Positions 20,191 through 29,159 are shown, numbered from the stretch's first letter. The stretch is 34,136 nt of DNA from an uncultured Prevotella sp. (GCA_947174835.1 CAMWKM010000015.1:1-34136); one strand, 5' to 3'. The notes: generated from the sequence alone by a model not told the origin. Numbers and translations: made by a program.

Positions 20191-21622
20191 TTTGTACTTT
20201 ATTTTTATTGATGAAATCTTCTACTTTTTTTACTCTTTCAGAATATGATCTTGCCATTTCTTCTTCCCCAATTTCAGATAACTGGGAAGACTGCGTTGCC
20301 AACTCATGCTTTGCAGAATCTAAAGCCGCAATAACCTCTTCTTTCTTTTTCTCAATTCTATCAACTGGGTAATTCAAACCGACATTACTTTCTGATATTT
20401 GTTCTGCTTTTTGATAAGTGTTAAAAGCGTCAATTAGTTTTAATTCGTAATTATCTTCTTCCTTGCTAAGACCAATTTTTTCCAATCTGTCAGCCTCTTC
20501 TACCAAAGACGTTATATTAGCCAAAATCTCTTGGCGTTGCTGCTCCATTCGTGCTATTTCTGCTTCTTGTCTTGCAACATCCTGTTTGTGCTTCACGATA
20601 AAGACAATGCCGAAAAGGATCAACATTACAACTATTATTGATGCCAACAAACCCCATTTCTTACTGTTTGACATGGCTCTTTTCGAACCATTCATCGTTT
20701 CCAGCGCAACCCGCATTTGAGCCGAAGTCTGATAACGCAGTTCTTGTTTCTTTTGACATGCTGTTGCAATAATACTTCTCAGAGCTTTACTTTTAATTTT
20801 ACTGAGAGGCAATTTAGCTTTAAGTTGCATTTCCAATATCTCATGCCTTGCGCCCTCGAAAGGAGTATGCCCAATGATACACTGATATAGAAGAATACCA
20901 ACAGAATATATGTCAGTTGTTTGGCTCTGATGACTAATGTCACCTAAGACAAGTTCCGGTGCAGCATATTCCGGCTTGCCCATAAACTTACCTGCCACAG
21001 TCAATGATTTGTCACCTGTGGTTAATGTATTCATCTGCTTCGCTATTCCAAAGTCAATCAGTTTAATATGACCATCCGAGGTCAGCATAATATTTGTCGG
21101 GTCTATGTCTCTGTGAATATATCCTGCATCATGCAAAGCCATCAGGCCAGATAGAACATTAATAACAACTATCTGTGCAAAATGCTCCGGATCATTCTGA
21201 TAATCTTGAAGCATTTTTATTGCAAAAGGAACATCTTCTCCATTACGGTCTTTGGTCTTACCTTCAAGAACATCAGAAAGAGAAACTCCAGTCAGAAGTT
21301 CGCTTATAACATGGTAATGTTTACATATTTCTCTTGTTGGTAACACCTCCTGTGTCTCTATGAAACCAAGCATTTCCACAAGATTATCATTTCTAAGTTG
21401 GATTTCTGCCTCTCGCCGTGCACGCTCGTATGCACTTGGTGGCAAGTCATCAAACATGAACTTGATTGCCACAGGACGGGTGGAACCATTCTTCTCATTG
21501 ACACAGAGTCCTTCACATACCTTTCCCATTCCTCCCTCTCCAATAGGAGGAGTGTTCGTATCGAACTGGTAGAATATACCTTTACGCTTTTCAGCTTCTG
21601 TTTGTAAACGTATGATAGCCAT
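20177..21622 (-). CDS. Membrane Ser/Thr protein kinase B (variant catalytic loop)
   Basis: A 481-residue Hanks-type kinase. The glycine loop IGEGGMGKVCEG (27-38), Lys54 in VAIKFM, HRD at 170-172, DFG at 190-192 and APE at 221-223 are present. One membrane helix (about 323-343) is followed by a Glu/Lys-rich coiled coil that should lie in the periplasm. Odd point: the catalytic loop reads HRDIDPTN, with Asp174 where nearly all active Ser/Thr kinases have Lys; Asn177 is kept. Activity may be altered or lost. The Thr-rich activation segment (LTTGDKSLTVAGKFMG) is intact. It lies 9 bp after PP2C phosphatase B and overlaps the BACON-like gene. It differs from kinase A in tail and loop. Confidence 0.93.
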   Translation of the reverse strand: MAIIRLQTEAEKRKGIFYQFDTNTPPIGEGGMGKVCEGLCVNEKNGSTRPVAIKFMFDDLPPSAYERARREAEIQLRNDNLVEMLGFIETQEVLPTREICKHYHVISELLTGVSLSDVLEGKTKDRNGEDVPFAIKMLQDYQNDPEHFAQIVVINVLSGLMALHDAGYIHRDIDPTNIMLTSDGHIKLIDFGIAKQMNTLTTGDKSLTVAGKFMGKPEYAAPELVLGDISHQSQTTDIYSVGILLYQCIIGHTPFEGARHEILEMQLKAKLPLSKIKSKALRSIIATACQKKQELRYQTSAQMRVALETMNGSKRAMSNSKKWGLLASIIVVMLILFGIVFIVKHKQDVARQEAEIARMEQQRQEILANITSLVEEADRLEKIGLSKEEDNYELKLIDAFNTYQKAEQISESNVGLNYPVDRIEKKKEEVIAALDSAKHELATQSSQLSEIGEEEMARSYSERVKKVEDFINKNKVQNESK

Positions 21623-21631
21623 CTCTATTAT

Positions 21632-23143
21632 TTATTTTTCTTGTTCTAAACTTTTCTTTAACTCCTTCAAACGAACTATCTGTTTATCCATAAGTCCTTT
21701 GGCTTTTGCCGTTGGACCATATAATTTTGATTTAGAGTCCGGTTCCCTATCTATATCCCAAGAATGGCGAGCATCAACAACAGCACTTATTATTTCCACC
21801 ATCTGATGCGTCTCACTATTCTTTGTCTGTTTCTCCAAATCTATAAACAAATTCTTGATTTCAACCTTTTTCGTCTCTATACTTTTTTGAGCTTCTGCTA
21901 AAGATTTTTTTCCTATAACCTTGGCAGAATCATATCTGTTTATTATTTTTTGAGTAGTTTCCATCGGATTCGGCACATTTTTCATTTCATACTGCTGATT
22001 ATTACGCTTGGATATACTGTCAGAATCCTTGACTATACCCAGTTGCTCTAACAATCTTTTTCGAACCTCTTCATCAATTTGCTTGTCCTCTACCTTTTCA
22101 CCGCTATCCGTATCAACATCATTCTTCACCTCTGTATTCTCTGTTTTTGAAGATCGTCCATAGTCCTTCTGATAGCTGCTTGGTGATGGAAGAACACCCG
22201 ACGATACAGATATTGTAGTTTGCGAAGTTGAGGGCTCTTTCGTTTTTTTTGAACAAAAAACACAGATGAGGGCTATGATAATTACAGCAGACAACAAAAT
22301 CACTGCCCATTTCTTCCAAGAGATAGTATCCTTCAACTGTGAATCTTTCTCTAATTCAAATATGGCAATAGTATGATTGTCATGACCTCCTCCTTTGGAA
22401 AAACCTATTTTGTCTACCTGAAGCGATAGGTCAGAGAGTAATCTCTGCTGATCTATGGATTGAGTAAAAGCCTTTAATAACTCTTGATGTTGCATGGCTC
22501 CCCAAACACCATCAGTGCAAAGAACAAATCTATCCCCTTTCTTGTAAGGCACTTCATCTATTTCCGGCACATGATTGTTGGTACTTCCAAGGCCACGCGT
22601 TATGACATTTGCCTGTGGTGACAGCCTGGCATCTTCCTCCGTCATAACCTTCTTACTGACAAGCTCTGCAACAAGAGAATGGTCTTGAGTACGGAACAGA
22701 CATTTCTTGCCACGAAACCTGTAACATCTACTGTCTCCTACGTGAGCAACGACTGCAGACTGACTGTTGAGCAGAACAGCGACAAAGGTTGACCCCATAC
22801 CACTAAGAGCAGGATTCTCCTTTATCTTGTCTTCCAAGGCATGATGTGCATGGGCCGCAGCCATTTTCAGTGCATGTTCCCGAGATGTCTGCGGCCTACA
22901 TTCACATAAGGTTTTGGCTATTTCATGCTTTACGATGTAAGACGCAGTCTTTCCCCCAGGACCACCACCCATACCATCACAAACAACAATCAAAAATCCA
23001 AGTGGGGTGTCCAGATAAGCCATATCATCTTGATTCTCCGGACGTCCTCCAATCATTGAGATTGCTGCTCCGTGCAGTGAAACGATATCAGACTTTATAA
23101 TATCCATATTACCATCGTTTGTATTGTATGATATTTCCGTCAT
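21632..23143 (-). CDS. Membrane PP2C protein phosphatase B
   Basis: A 503-residue protein: a cytoplasmic PP2C domain (1-265), a membrane helix (about 279-297) and a long charged, coiled-coil-like tail. The metal-binding aspartates are in place: Asp39 (GGRPENQDD), Asp56 (CDGMGGGPGG), Asp211 (CTDGVWG) and Asp255 (GGGHDNHT), with GDSRCYRFRG at 137-146. It should remove phosphate from Ser/Thr, most likely on the neighbouring kinases and FHA partners. Its ATG shares one base with the stop of the broken FHA gene upstream (TAATG), and kinase B follows after 9 bp. The tail of about 200 residues has no domain I recognise and may sense something outside the cytoplasm. Confidence 0.93.
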   Translation of the reverse strand: MTEISYNTNDGNMDIIKSDIVSLHGAAISMIGGRPENQDDMAYLDTPLGFLIVVCDGMGGGPGGKTASYIVKHEIAKTLCECRPQTSREHALKMAAAHAHHALEDKIKENPALSGMGSTFVAVLLNSQSAVVAHVGDSRCYRFRGKKCLFRTQDHSLVAELVSKKVMTEEDARLSPQANVITRGLGSTNNHVPEIDEVPYKKGDRFVLCTDGVWGAMQHQELLKAFTQSIDQQRLLSDLSLQVDKIGFSKGGGHDNHTIAIFELEKDSQLKDTISWKKWAVILLSAVIIIALICVFCSKKTKEPSTSQTTISVSSGVLPSPSSYQKDYGRSSKTENTEVKNDVDTDSGEKVEDKQIDEEVRKRLLEQLGIVKDSDSISKRNNQQYEMKNVPNPMETTQKIINRYDSAKVIGKKSLAEAQKSIETKKVEIKNLFIDLEKQTKNSETHQMVEIISAVVDARHSWDIDREPDSKSKLYGPTAKAKGLMDKQIVRLKELKKSLEQEK

Positions 23144-23304
23144 TAAAAGATTGCAGCGAAGAAGAACGGGATAGTTATAACAGTAATCACACTACCAAAC
23201 AGAAAGAGAGCCAAACCAACTTTATTCCATTATGCTGCGCATCTTTGATCAAGATAGATGTCACAATTAGGTGAACGACCGATGGTAACCTCTCTAAGAT
23301 TCAT
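23143..23304 (-). pseudogene. Broken FHA-plus-membrane-helix gene
   Basis: From an ATG at 23304 the frame reads MNLREVTIGRSPNCDIYLDQ then RCAA and a TAA (23230-23232). It continues in the same frame as WNKVGLALFLFGSVITVITI and PFFFAAIF to a TAA whose last base is the first base of the PP2C B start codon. The first part is the opening of an FHA domain (IGRSPNCDI, compare IGREVGCDI in the FHA gene at 26367), the last part a membrane helix. Most of the FHA domain is missing. It looks like an FHA-membrane gene shortened by an internal deletion that left a stop, yet with its stop-start overlap kept. A functional 24-residue peptide is unlikely but not excluded. Confidence 0.7.
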
Positions 23305-23321
23305 TCTTTCCTTGTAATTAA

Positions 23322-24617
23322 CTATTCAACAATAAACGGTATAGCTTTTTTGTTGTTCTGATCATAGAGTGCAAACACACCTTGCCCATCAACAACATAC
23401 TCAACTCTGGTTGTATTATTCACACTCGTTTCACTTCCTTGAGCCGGAAACTTCTTCATGTCAAATATATCGGCACTGAAACTGTACACGATATTTTTCT
23501 TTACAGCCGACTTATCCACCTTGACAAGAATCAGATGATCACTTGACAAATGTTTGGGATTATAATACTCTACAATTATCTTTGTGGTTCCGCCCTCTTT
23601 TGGAATAACTACTTTGTGATTGATACTATTAAGAATCAGCGTACTACCCTTTTTGATGACCCCAACAGAATCTGTTGCAACCCGGTTTATTAACACTTCA
23701 CCTTCCTTTAGAAGAACGTCAAACTTGGGCTTAAAGTCAGCATTCTCTTCTTTGCTGTATTCTATAATATCGGCAAATTTCAGCATTTGGGAAGCTCCCG
23801 TCTGCTGTTGGATTACAAGATAGTTGCTGCCGTCCGCAAAATTACGCTCTACTATTATGCCTCGGAATGTGCCATTGTTTTTCGTCCTTACGACATCTAT
23901 CAACTCACTCTGCTCCAGAATATCTTGATTGGGATTGAGAGGCTTGTAGAAATATTTTGTCACATTGTCAATGTCAAATGTTTCAACCATTCCATTGTTT
24001 GTGTACAAACTGAGGGTACTATATGCTTCACCTGCATACTGACCACGAACCTCCTGACCGTTCTGCAATTGGTATACTCTGTCTATTCCAGATAAAGCAG
24101 TCTTTGGACGACGATCAGCTTTGATAGATTCCACATCGCTCCAGTTAAAAGTGTAAGTGTTTGGCGTAAGTTCCAAATACTTGATGTATAGTCCCTTTTC
24201 AAGAACTTTCACCTTCATTACAGAGGGATGGCTTGTCTTGAATTCGTTCTCAAAGAAACTCTTATCGCCATCTATAACAGCAATAGAATCTTCATTACTT
24301 TGATTAAAGATAACTTCATTGAGGATGAGAGTACGTGAATCTCCTATGCCATTAAATGCATCGTTATTTTCAGCCCATTCAATCCACTTTTTGTCGAGTT
24401 CAGAAATCTTATAGACTCTTTCTGTCGTGATCGCATTTTTGCCATTTACACAAATCGTTGCACTTTCACTTCTAAAAGTGATATTGTCCTTCTTGTCTTG
24501 CTGCTGGATATATCCATTAAGAACTGTACCATTCTTCAAATAGACTTTCTGGACAACAATTGCCTGAGTTATTACACAAGATAAAGTAAGTACAAACAAT
24601 AATACTATCTTCTTCAT
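23322..24617 (-). CDS. Secreted protein with three beta-strand repeats, unknown function
   Basis: A protein of about 431 residues from the ATG at 24617, where the signal peptide MKKIVLLFVLTLSCVITQA begins; an in-frame ATG at 24644 is less likely. No named domain is recognised. Three segments share a pattern of V-x-L-K/Q-N-G followed by a G-x-I/Y strand: VYLKNGTVLNGYIQQQ, VYQLQNGQEVRGQYAG and VVRTKNNGTFRGIIVE, spaced about 80-180 residues apart, which suggests repeated small beta barrels. The C-terminal third (YNPKHLSSDHLILVKVD) looks like another beta sandwich. It stands between the two halves of the signalling run on the same strand, with 118 bp before it and 18 bp after it. Confidence 0.75.
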   Translation of the reverse strand: MKKIVLLFVLTLSCVITQAIVVQKVYLKNGTVLNGYIQQQDKKDNITFRSESATICVNGKNAITTERVYKISELDKKWIEWAENNDAFNGIGDSRTLILNEVIFNQSNEDSIAVIDGDKSFFENEFKTSHPSVMKVKVLEKGLYIKYLELTPNTYTFNWSDVESIKADRRPKTALSGIDRVYQLQNGQEVRGQYAGEAYSTLSLYTNNGMVETFDIDNVTKYFYKPLNPNQDILEQSELIDVVRTKNNGTFRGIIVERNFADGSNYLVIQQQTGASQMLKFADIIEYSKEENADFKPKFDVLLKEGEVLINRVATDSVGVIKKGSTLILNSINHKVVIPKEGGTTKIIVEYYNPKHLSSDHLILVKVDKSAVKKNIVYSFSADIFDMKKFPAQGSETSVNNTTRVEYVVDGQGVFALYDQNNKKAIPFIVE

Positions 24618-24762
24618 TTCTTTATTTTCTATAAGGTTCATCAATAAGCTTTTAAGATATTTAACTTTTATAGTTCCGGTAAGATATTCTCCTTCAACTT
24701 ACCAGCTGCATTATAAAACATATAGTTCTACATTCAAGGTCACACCCGAAGAAAGTGAAAAT

Positions 24763-26343
24763 TCATTCTCTTACACGATGTTTATTATATAGTTCAACCA
24801 AATGTTTAATATTGCAACAATAGGTGATCTCTGTTCCAGGAAAACCGCTACATAAAACGCCAACCAATCGATGAGACTTGTCTATTACCGGAGAGCCGCT
24901 TTGACCTCCTATACCAAAAGCCTGAATCTGAATTTGATTATCATCCGGAATTTTACTCAGCGAGGCTTTATGTATTGTGGGACGCAGTTCTTTTCCGTCG
25001 AATGTAGAATTGGCAACATCTTCCCCCTTTGGATAACCTGTGATTGTCAATTCTTCATCCTGAGGCTTTAATGTTCGTTCATCAACTCGCGCCTTCTCTA
25101 TATCATAAATAGCACCCATGTCTACTAAATAGTCTGGTGTTTTACGCGAGTTCAGACGGATAAGTGCAACATCTTTGTCGTTATCACCAGATTCGGCAAT
25201 GACTTGGGCTTGCTGTAAATCAAGAGTACTATTTATTTTTGATCCTGTAAGTCCAACACCTAAGTAGACATGTGTTCCCGATATTTCAATATCGGAAGCT
25301 GTAAGCCGGTTCATCCTTGCCTGCCATTCTAATTCCGTGTTCACTCCAGAATATAATGATAATGTTGGAGCAAGTTCAGTGCGCTGATTAGCCAAGTAAT
25401 CCCGTATGTCGTTTTCAAACTGTTTTTTGTCATATTCCCATGGAACGGCTATATGACGATTTGTTCCCATTTCTCCATCTTTTGATATAAAGAATGCAGT
25501 ACCGGTATATTCAAATGCGTTTGCGTTTGGATATTTATTTATTGGAACCGCTTTAAGCCTTACACCATTCTCTGTTTGCTCGGGAATCCAACCGAAGCGC
25601 CAAACAGATGGCCAAAGTTCTTCCGGATACATTCCTTTAAATGGATCATCTTTAATTGTTACATTAAAATAATATCCGCCATATACGCAAACTGACGCAT
25701 TTTCCATTGCTTGTGTAGTTACCGGATTTACAGTGTTATTCCAAGGAATAAATTTCCATGCGCCCCAACCGCCTACAATAAAAATAGCCATTGCAGCGGC
25801 AATACCTGCCACATACTTCCATGCACTGGAAGGCCAAGGCAGACGGGTAAGGTCAACAGGAACTCCTCCACAAACGACTGCACTGCTCTTTTTTATTCTG
25901 TAAGGAGTGTTTGACTGGATTTTAGTACCATCAACAGTCGTGCCATTCTTACTATGATCAAAAATATACATTTTACCATCCCGTCCATGCTTTATTGTGG
26001 CATGATAACGGCTTACAGTAGAACCAGATATTTGAAAATCATTATTAAAATGACTACCTATTCCGTAAACTCCTTGATATGCAGAATTGTCTTCAGGCAT
26101 AGGAACCTGACTCCATTGTAACTCAACATCAGCAAAACGAATGGCATCACCTCGTTTGACATTTACAGGTTTATTCGGCTTTATCTGCTGATTCATGATA
26201 AATGTACCATTACGGCTACCCTTATCCTCCAGCATAATATCCCCACTATTCAACAATGTTAACTCTGCGTGAAGAGAACTGACTCTGTCACTATGCATAA
26301 CGATGTCGCATGAAACATCGCGACCTATCTTTAATAATCTCAT
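24763..26343 (-). CDS. FHA-FHA-membrane-trypsin-like protease fusion
   Basis: A 526-residue protein. FHA domain 1 (1-80: IGRDVSCDIV, SSLHAEL, GSRNGT) and FHA domain 2 (90-165: YGIGSHFNNDFQI, SRYHATI, SKNGTTV) should lie in the cytoplasm and bind phospho-threonine. A membrane helix follows (about 175-197). The outer part is a trypsin-like serine protease with the triad His297 (TNRHIAV), Asp391 (NDKDVALIRL) and Ser482 (GGQSGSPV). This places phosphopeptide sensing on one side of the membrane and proteolysis on the other. FHA 2 lacks the usual GR arginine (GIGSH), so its binding may be weaker. It follows the FHA-CCCH gene by 23 bp. The protease substrate is unknown. Confidence 0.93.
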   Translation of the reverse strand: MRLLKIGRDVSCDIVMHSDRVSSLHAELTLLNSGDIMLEDKGSRNGTFIMNQQIKPNKPVNVKRGDAIRFADVELQWSQVPMPEDNSAYQGVYGIGSHFNNDFQISGSTVSRYHATIKHGRDGKMYIFDHSKNGTTVDGTKIQSNTPYRIKKSSAVVCGGVPVDLTRLPWPSSAWKYVAGIAAAMAIFIVGGWGAWKFIPWNNTVNPVTTQAMENASVCVYGGYYFNVTIKDDPFKGMYPEELWPSVWRFGWIPEQTENGVRLKAVPINKYPNANAFEYTGTAFFISKDGEMGTNRHIAVPWEYDKKQFENDIRDYLANQRTELAPTLSLYSGVNTELEWQARMNRLTASDIEISGTHVYLGVGLTGSKINSTLDLQQAQVIAESGDNDKDVALIRLNSRKTPDYLVDMGAIYDIEKARVDERTLKPQDEELTITGYPKGEDVANSTFDGKELRPTIHKASLSKIPDDNQIQIQAFGIGGQSGSPVIDKSHRLVGVLCSGFPGTEITYCCNIKHLVELYNKHRVRE

Positions 26344-26366
26344 AACTATAATTTTCTTACGTATTG

Positions 26367-27059
26367 TTAATGATCACCTCTTGTGCTCTCTTTCTTGGCA
26401 GGATGTTCTCCCTTGTATTGACATTCAGATACAGGCTTACCGCAAGTTGAGCACTTTTTCACTGTGAGTTCCGGTTTCTTGTCTTGCTGCTTCTTTTTAT
26501 TTGGATCGGGATGCTTCCCTTTGTAAACACAATCCACAACAGTTTTTTTACACGTCTGGCACGTATCTACTTTCGGCTGATCCTGTTCTTGTGAATGTTT
26601 ACCCTTGAATTCACAGTCGGAAACAGGTTTCTTGCATATCTCACAGGAGTCTATTTGTTCTGTTTGCATCTTCGGAGTATCTCCTCCCTGTGTATTTGTA
26701 TCAGAACCAGAAAGTAACAAATATGCAGCCAAGCCTCCTATACCTGCAATAGCAATAAAGGCAATCAATCCATAAATAATGTACTGCATAATACTTACAG
26801 GCTTTGGAATCCTACTCCAGTCTAACCGATAAACATGTGCAAACGAAATGTTATCCTTGCGTGTTACAGGAACAGCAACATTAGGAGAAATTTTAATACC
26901 ATTTACATACGTACCATTCCGACTTTGATCGGTAATGGTCATTTTGCCTGATGGCATAACAGTAAGAGTAGCATGTCGTCGGCTTGTAGCATCAGAACTG
27001 TCGTTGATGACTATATCACACCCGACCTCTCTTCCGATTGAATAAACCTTCATCTTCAT
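26367..27059 (-). CDS. FHA-membrane protein with three CCCH repeats
   Basis: A 230-residue protein. An N-terminal FHA domain (IGREVGCDIV, TSRRHATL, SRNGTYVNG; about 5-80) is followed by one membrane helix (about 93-116) and a tail with three copies of C-x2-C-x6-C-x5-H: Cys139-His155, Cys167-His183 and Cys203-His219, linked by Lys/Gln/Pro-rich spacers. The spacing is identical in all three, which implies metal (zinc) binding or disulfide pairing. By topology the tail should be outside the cytoplasm. FHA domains bind phospho-threonine, so the kinases encoded nearby are likely partners. It begins 2 bp after PP2C phosphatase A. Confidence 0.9.
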   Translation of the reverse strand: MKMKVYSIGREVGCDIVINDSSDATSRRHATLTVMPSGKMTITDQSRNGTYVNGIKISPNVAVPVTRKDNISFAHVYRLDWSRIPKPVSIMQYIIYGLIAFIAIAGIGGLAAYLLLSGSDTNTQGGDTPKMQTEQIDSCEICKKPVSDCEFKGKHSQEQDQPKVDTCQTCKKTVVDCVYKGKHPDPNKKKQQDKKPELTVKKCSTCGKPVSECQYKGEHPAKKESTRGDH

Positions 27060-27061
27060 AA

Positions 27062-28135
27062 TTATTTACTTTTTTCGATTATTTTCTTAATAGAGTCAAC
27101 AGGAGCAATGTTACCCACAGAAATCAAACCAATTTGCTTATCAATCTCAGCTATAGATCTTTTTATAGTCTCAATTTGTTCGTTCTGTTGTACAACAGAG
27201 TCTTTCATCTGTTTGAGACTATCGTTAACTATAGTATTGTCTTCGCCAATCGTACTACCACACTGCATAATATTCATGGAAATGCTGACGACAAGAAGGG
27301 CAATCAAGCCCAAGATTGTAATTTTTGTTTGCTTTGACATTTTAGGTCTAAGTTTTGAGTTTATCTTCGTTTCTAATATTGCTATAGTAAGATTGTCATG
27401 ACCACCACCTGAAGTTCGTCCTATATTATCCACAAAAGTAGCAATATCGTCAGTTATACTGCCTAACTTTCCTTTTTTGTTAGTAACCATCTTTATGAAC
27501 TCCTTTTCAGGCATGGAACCATGTATTCCGTCGGAACAAAGCACGAATCGGTCGCCCTTTTCATAACTCACTTCATGTATCTCAACCTCAACATCAGGTT
27601 TGATACCCAGTGCACGCGTAATGACATTTGACTGAGCAGACAGTCTGGCTTGCTCTTCGGTGATAACACCTTGAGAAACCATTTCAAAAACCATTGAGTG
27701 ATCAAATGTCCTGAAGATTTTTTTGGAGCCACGCAGTTGATAGACCCTGCTATCGCCGACATGCGCAATATAAGCCGACCTTTCAGAGACCAACAACACT
27801 GTAGCCGTTGACCCCATCCCTTTTAGGGTTTCATTACTATTTCCTGCTGCTATAATTGCCATATTTGCCCTTCGTATGGCTTTGATGATGATATTGGGTA
27901 TTTCCTCGTCCTTACTGGCTTCCGATATGCCTGCAACAATTTCCTTGACGGCAATTGTAGAAGCAGTTTTCCCTCCCGGACCACCTCCCATTCCATCGCA
28001 GACAGTAACAAGATATCCATAGTTCGTGTCTTGCCAGCCATAAGAATCCTGATTCTCCAGCCTGCCGCCAATCCGAGATTCCGCAAAAGCAGTCAATAAT
28101 TCATTGCCATCGGTATATATTTTCTGTAACTCCAT
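27062..28135 (-). CDS. Membrane PP2C protein phosphatase A
   Basis: A 357-residue protein: a PP2C domain (about 10-258) with Asp30 (GGRLENQD), Asp47 (CDGMGGGPGG), Asp202 (CSDGIHG) and Asp247 (GGGHDNLT), plus GDSRVYQLRG at 127-136. A membrane helix (about 272-291) and a short helical tail (VQQNEQIETIKRSIAEIDKQ) follow, probably a coiled coil outside the cytoplasm. It is clearly a paralogue of PP2C B but with a far shorter tail. It lies 19 bp after kinase A and 2 bp before the FHA-CCCH gene, so kinase, phosphatase and reader are made together. Confidence 0.95.
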   Translation of the reverse strand: MELQKIYTDGNELLTAFAESRIGGRLENQDSYGWQDTNYGYLVTVCDGMGGGPGGKTASTIAVKEIVAGISEASKDEEIPNIIIKAIRRANMAIIAAGNSNETLKGMGSTATVLLVSERSAYIAHVGDSRVYQLRGSKKIFRTFDHSMVFEMVSQGVITEEQARLSAQSNVITRALGIKPDVEVEIHEVSYEKGDRFVLCSDGIHGSMPEKEFIKMVTNKKGKLGSITDDIATFVDNIGRTSGGGHDNLTIAILETKINSKLRPKMSKQTKITILGLIALLVVSISMNIMQCGSTIGEDNTIVNDSLKQMKDSVVQQNEQIETIKRSIAEIDKQIGLISVGNIAPVDSIKKIIEKSK

Positions 28136-28154
28136 AATTATATCAAATTAGGCC

Positions 28155-29159
28155 TCAAATTAAGATAAGTATAATAAAAAAGATGATAAAGGCAATTGCT
28201 ACTATAACAGAGACCAACGCAACAACACGACTTTGCATCCACTGAGTAATCCGTTCCATTAGAGGAGGATCTGGCAGAAGCGCATTATTTATAGCGTTCT
28301 TGAACTCAAATGCCGTCTGATAGCGCTTGGATTGTTCTTTCTCTGTAGCTTTCCAAATGACATTCATCAACTTTTTAGGAATGGCAGGATTTGACGGCAA
28401 TGCCTTTGAAATCTGCCTTGCAAGAGTTTCAGCCTCAGAATCACTGTCCATAGGATTCTCCCCTGTCAAAAGTTCATAAAATGTTATTCCTAATTCATAT
28501 ATGTCAGTCGTAGAGTTAATTTGATTGGCAGTATTGCCTTCTTCACGCTTTATTTGTTCCGGTGCCGAATACTGAGGTGTCCCAATAAAACCATAGGAAG
28601 AAAACTTATTGCCTCCATTCATACGTGAAATACCTAAATCCATCAATCTGACATTTGAGCCATTCTCTATCATAATATTCGATGGCTTAATGTCACGATG
28701 TATCACTCCCCTTGAATGAACATAATCAAGCGCATCCAAAACGGAACAAATAGCATTACAGATTTTCTCAACCCTATTTGGAGAATCAGAAAATCCTTTC
28801 ACATATTTGTCAATATCTTCACCTTGAACAAAATTGCTAAGAATGAAAATGGGGCCATTGTCCGGAGCATACTCACAACACCCTATCATCTCTACAAGAT
28901 TAGGATGCCGAAAAGCAAGAGATGCTTCTAATCGGGCACGCTCACGTATCATTTTATTGTTTGCATAAAAGTCTTTAACGCGTTTTACGGCTATCATTGC
29001 CCCATTCCTACACCGATAGCCTTTGTAAACGTCGCCCATAGCCCCACTTCCCAAAGGTGGTTCCAAAGGATTATAACAATACCATTCACCCATTACATAC
29101 AGGTATATGTAAGGGTCGTTTTTCCTCTGTACTACAGTCTGTCTTACCGGTTGTGGCAT
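28155..29159 (-). CDS. Membrane Ser/Thr protein kinase A
   Basis: A 334-residue Hanks-type kinase with all key residues: glycine loop LGSGAMGDVYKG (36-47), Lys59 (IAVKRV), HRDIKPSN (154-161), Asp174 in a DLG version of DFG, and APE (199-201). A C-terminal membrane helix (about 312-334) ends the protein, so there is almost no outer domain and it cannot sense directly by a periplasmic tail. The N-terminus, ahead of the kinase domain, reads PVRQTVVQRK; the TVVQ piece resembles KTVIQG and GTVVPG in the FHA protein encoded just upstream and could be an autophosphorylation tag (inference). It should phosphorylate Thr/Ser on the FHA proteins. Confidence 0.95.
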   Translation of the reverse strand: MPQPVRQTVVQRKNDPYIYLYVMGEWYCYNPLEPPLGSGAMGDVYKGYRCRNGAMIAVKRVKDFYANNKMIRERARLEASLAFRHPNLVEMIGCCEYAPDNGPIFILSNFVQGEDIDKYVKGFSDSPNRVEKICNAICSVLDALDYVHSRGVIHRDIKPSNIMIENGSNVRLMDLGISRMNGGNKFSSYGFIGTPQYSAPEQIKREEGNTANQINSTTDIYELGITFYELLTGENPMDSDSEAETLARQISKALPSNPAIPKKLMNVIWKATEKEQSKRYQTAFEFKNAINNALLPDPPLMERITQWMQSRVVALVSVIVAIAFIIFFIILILI

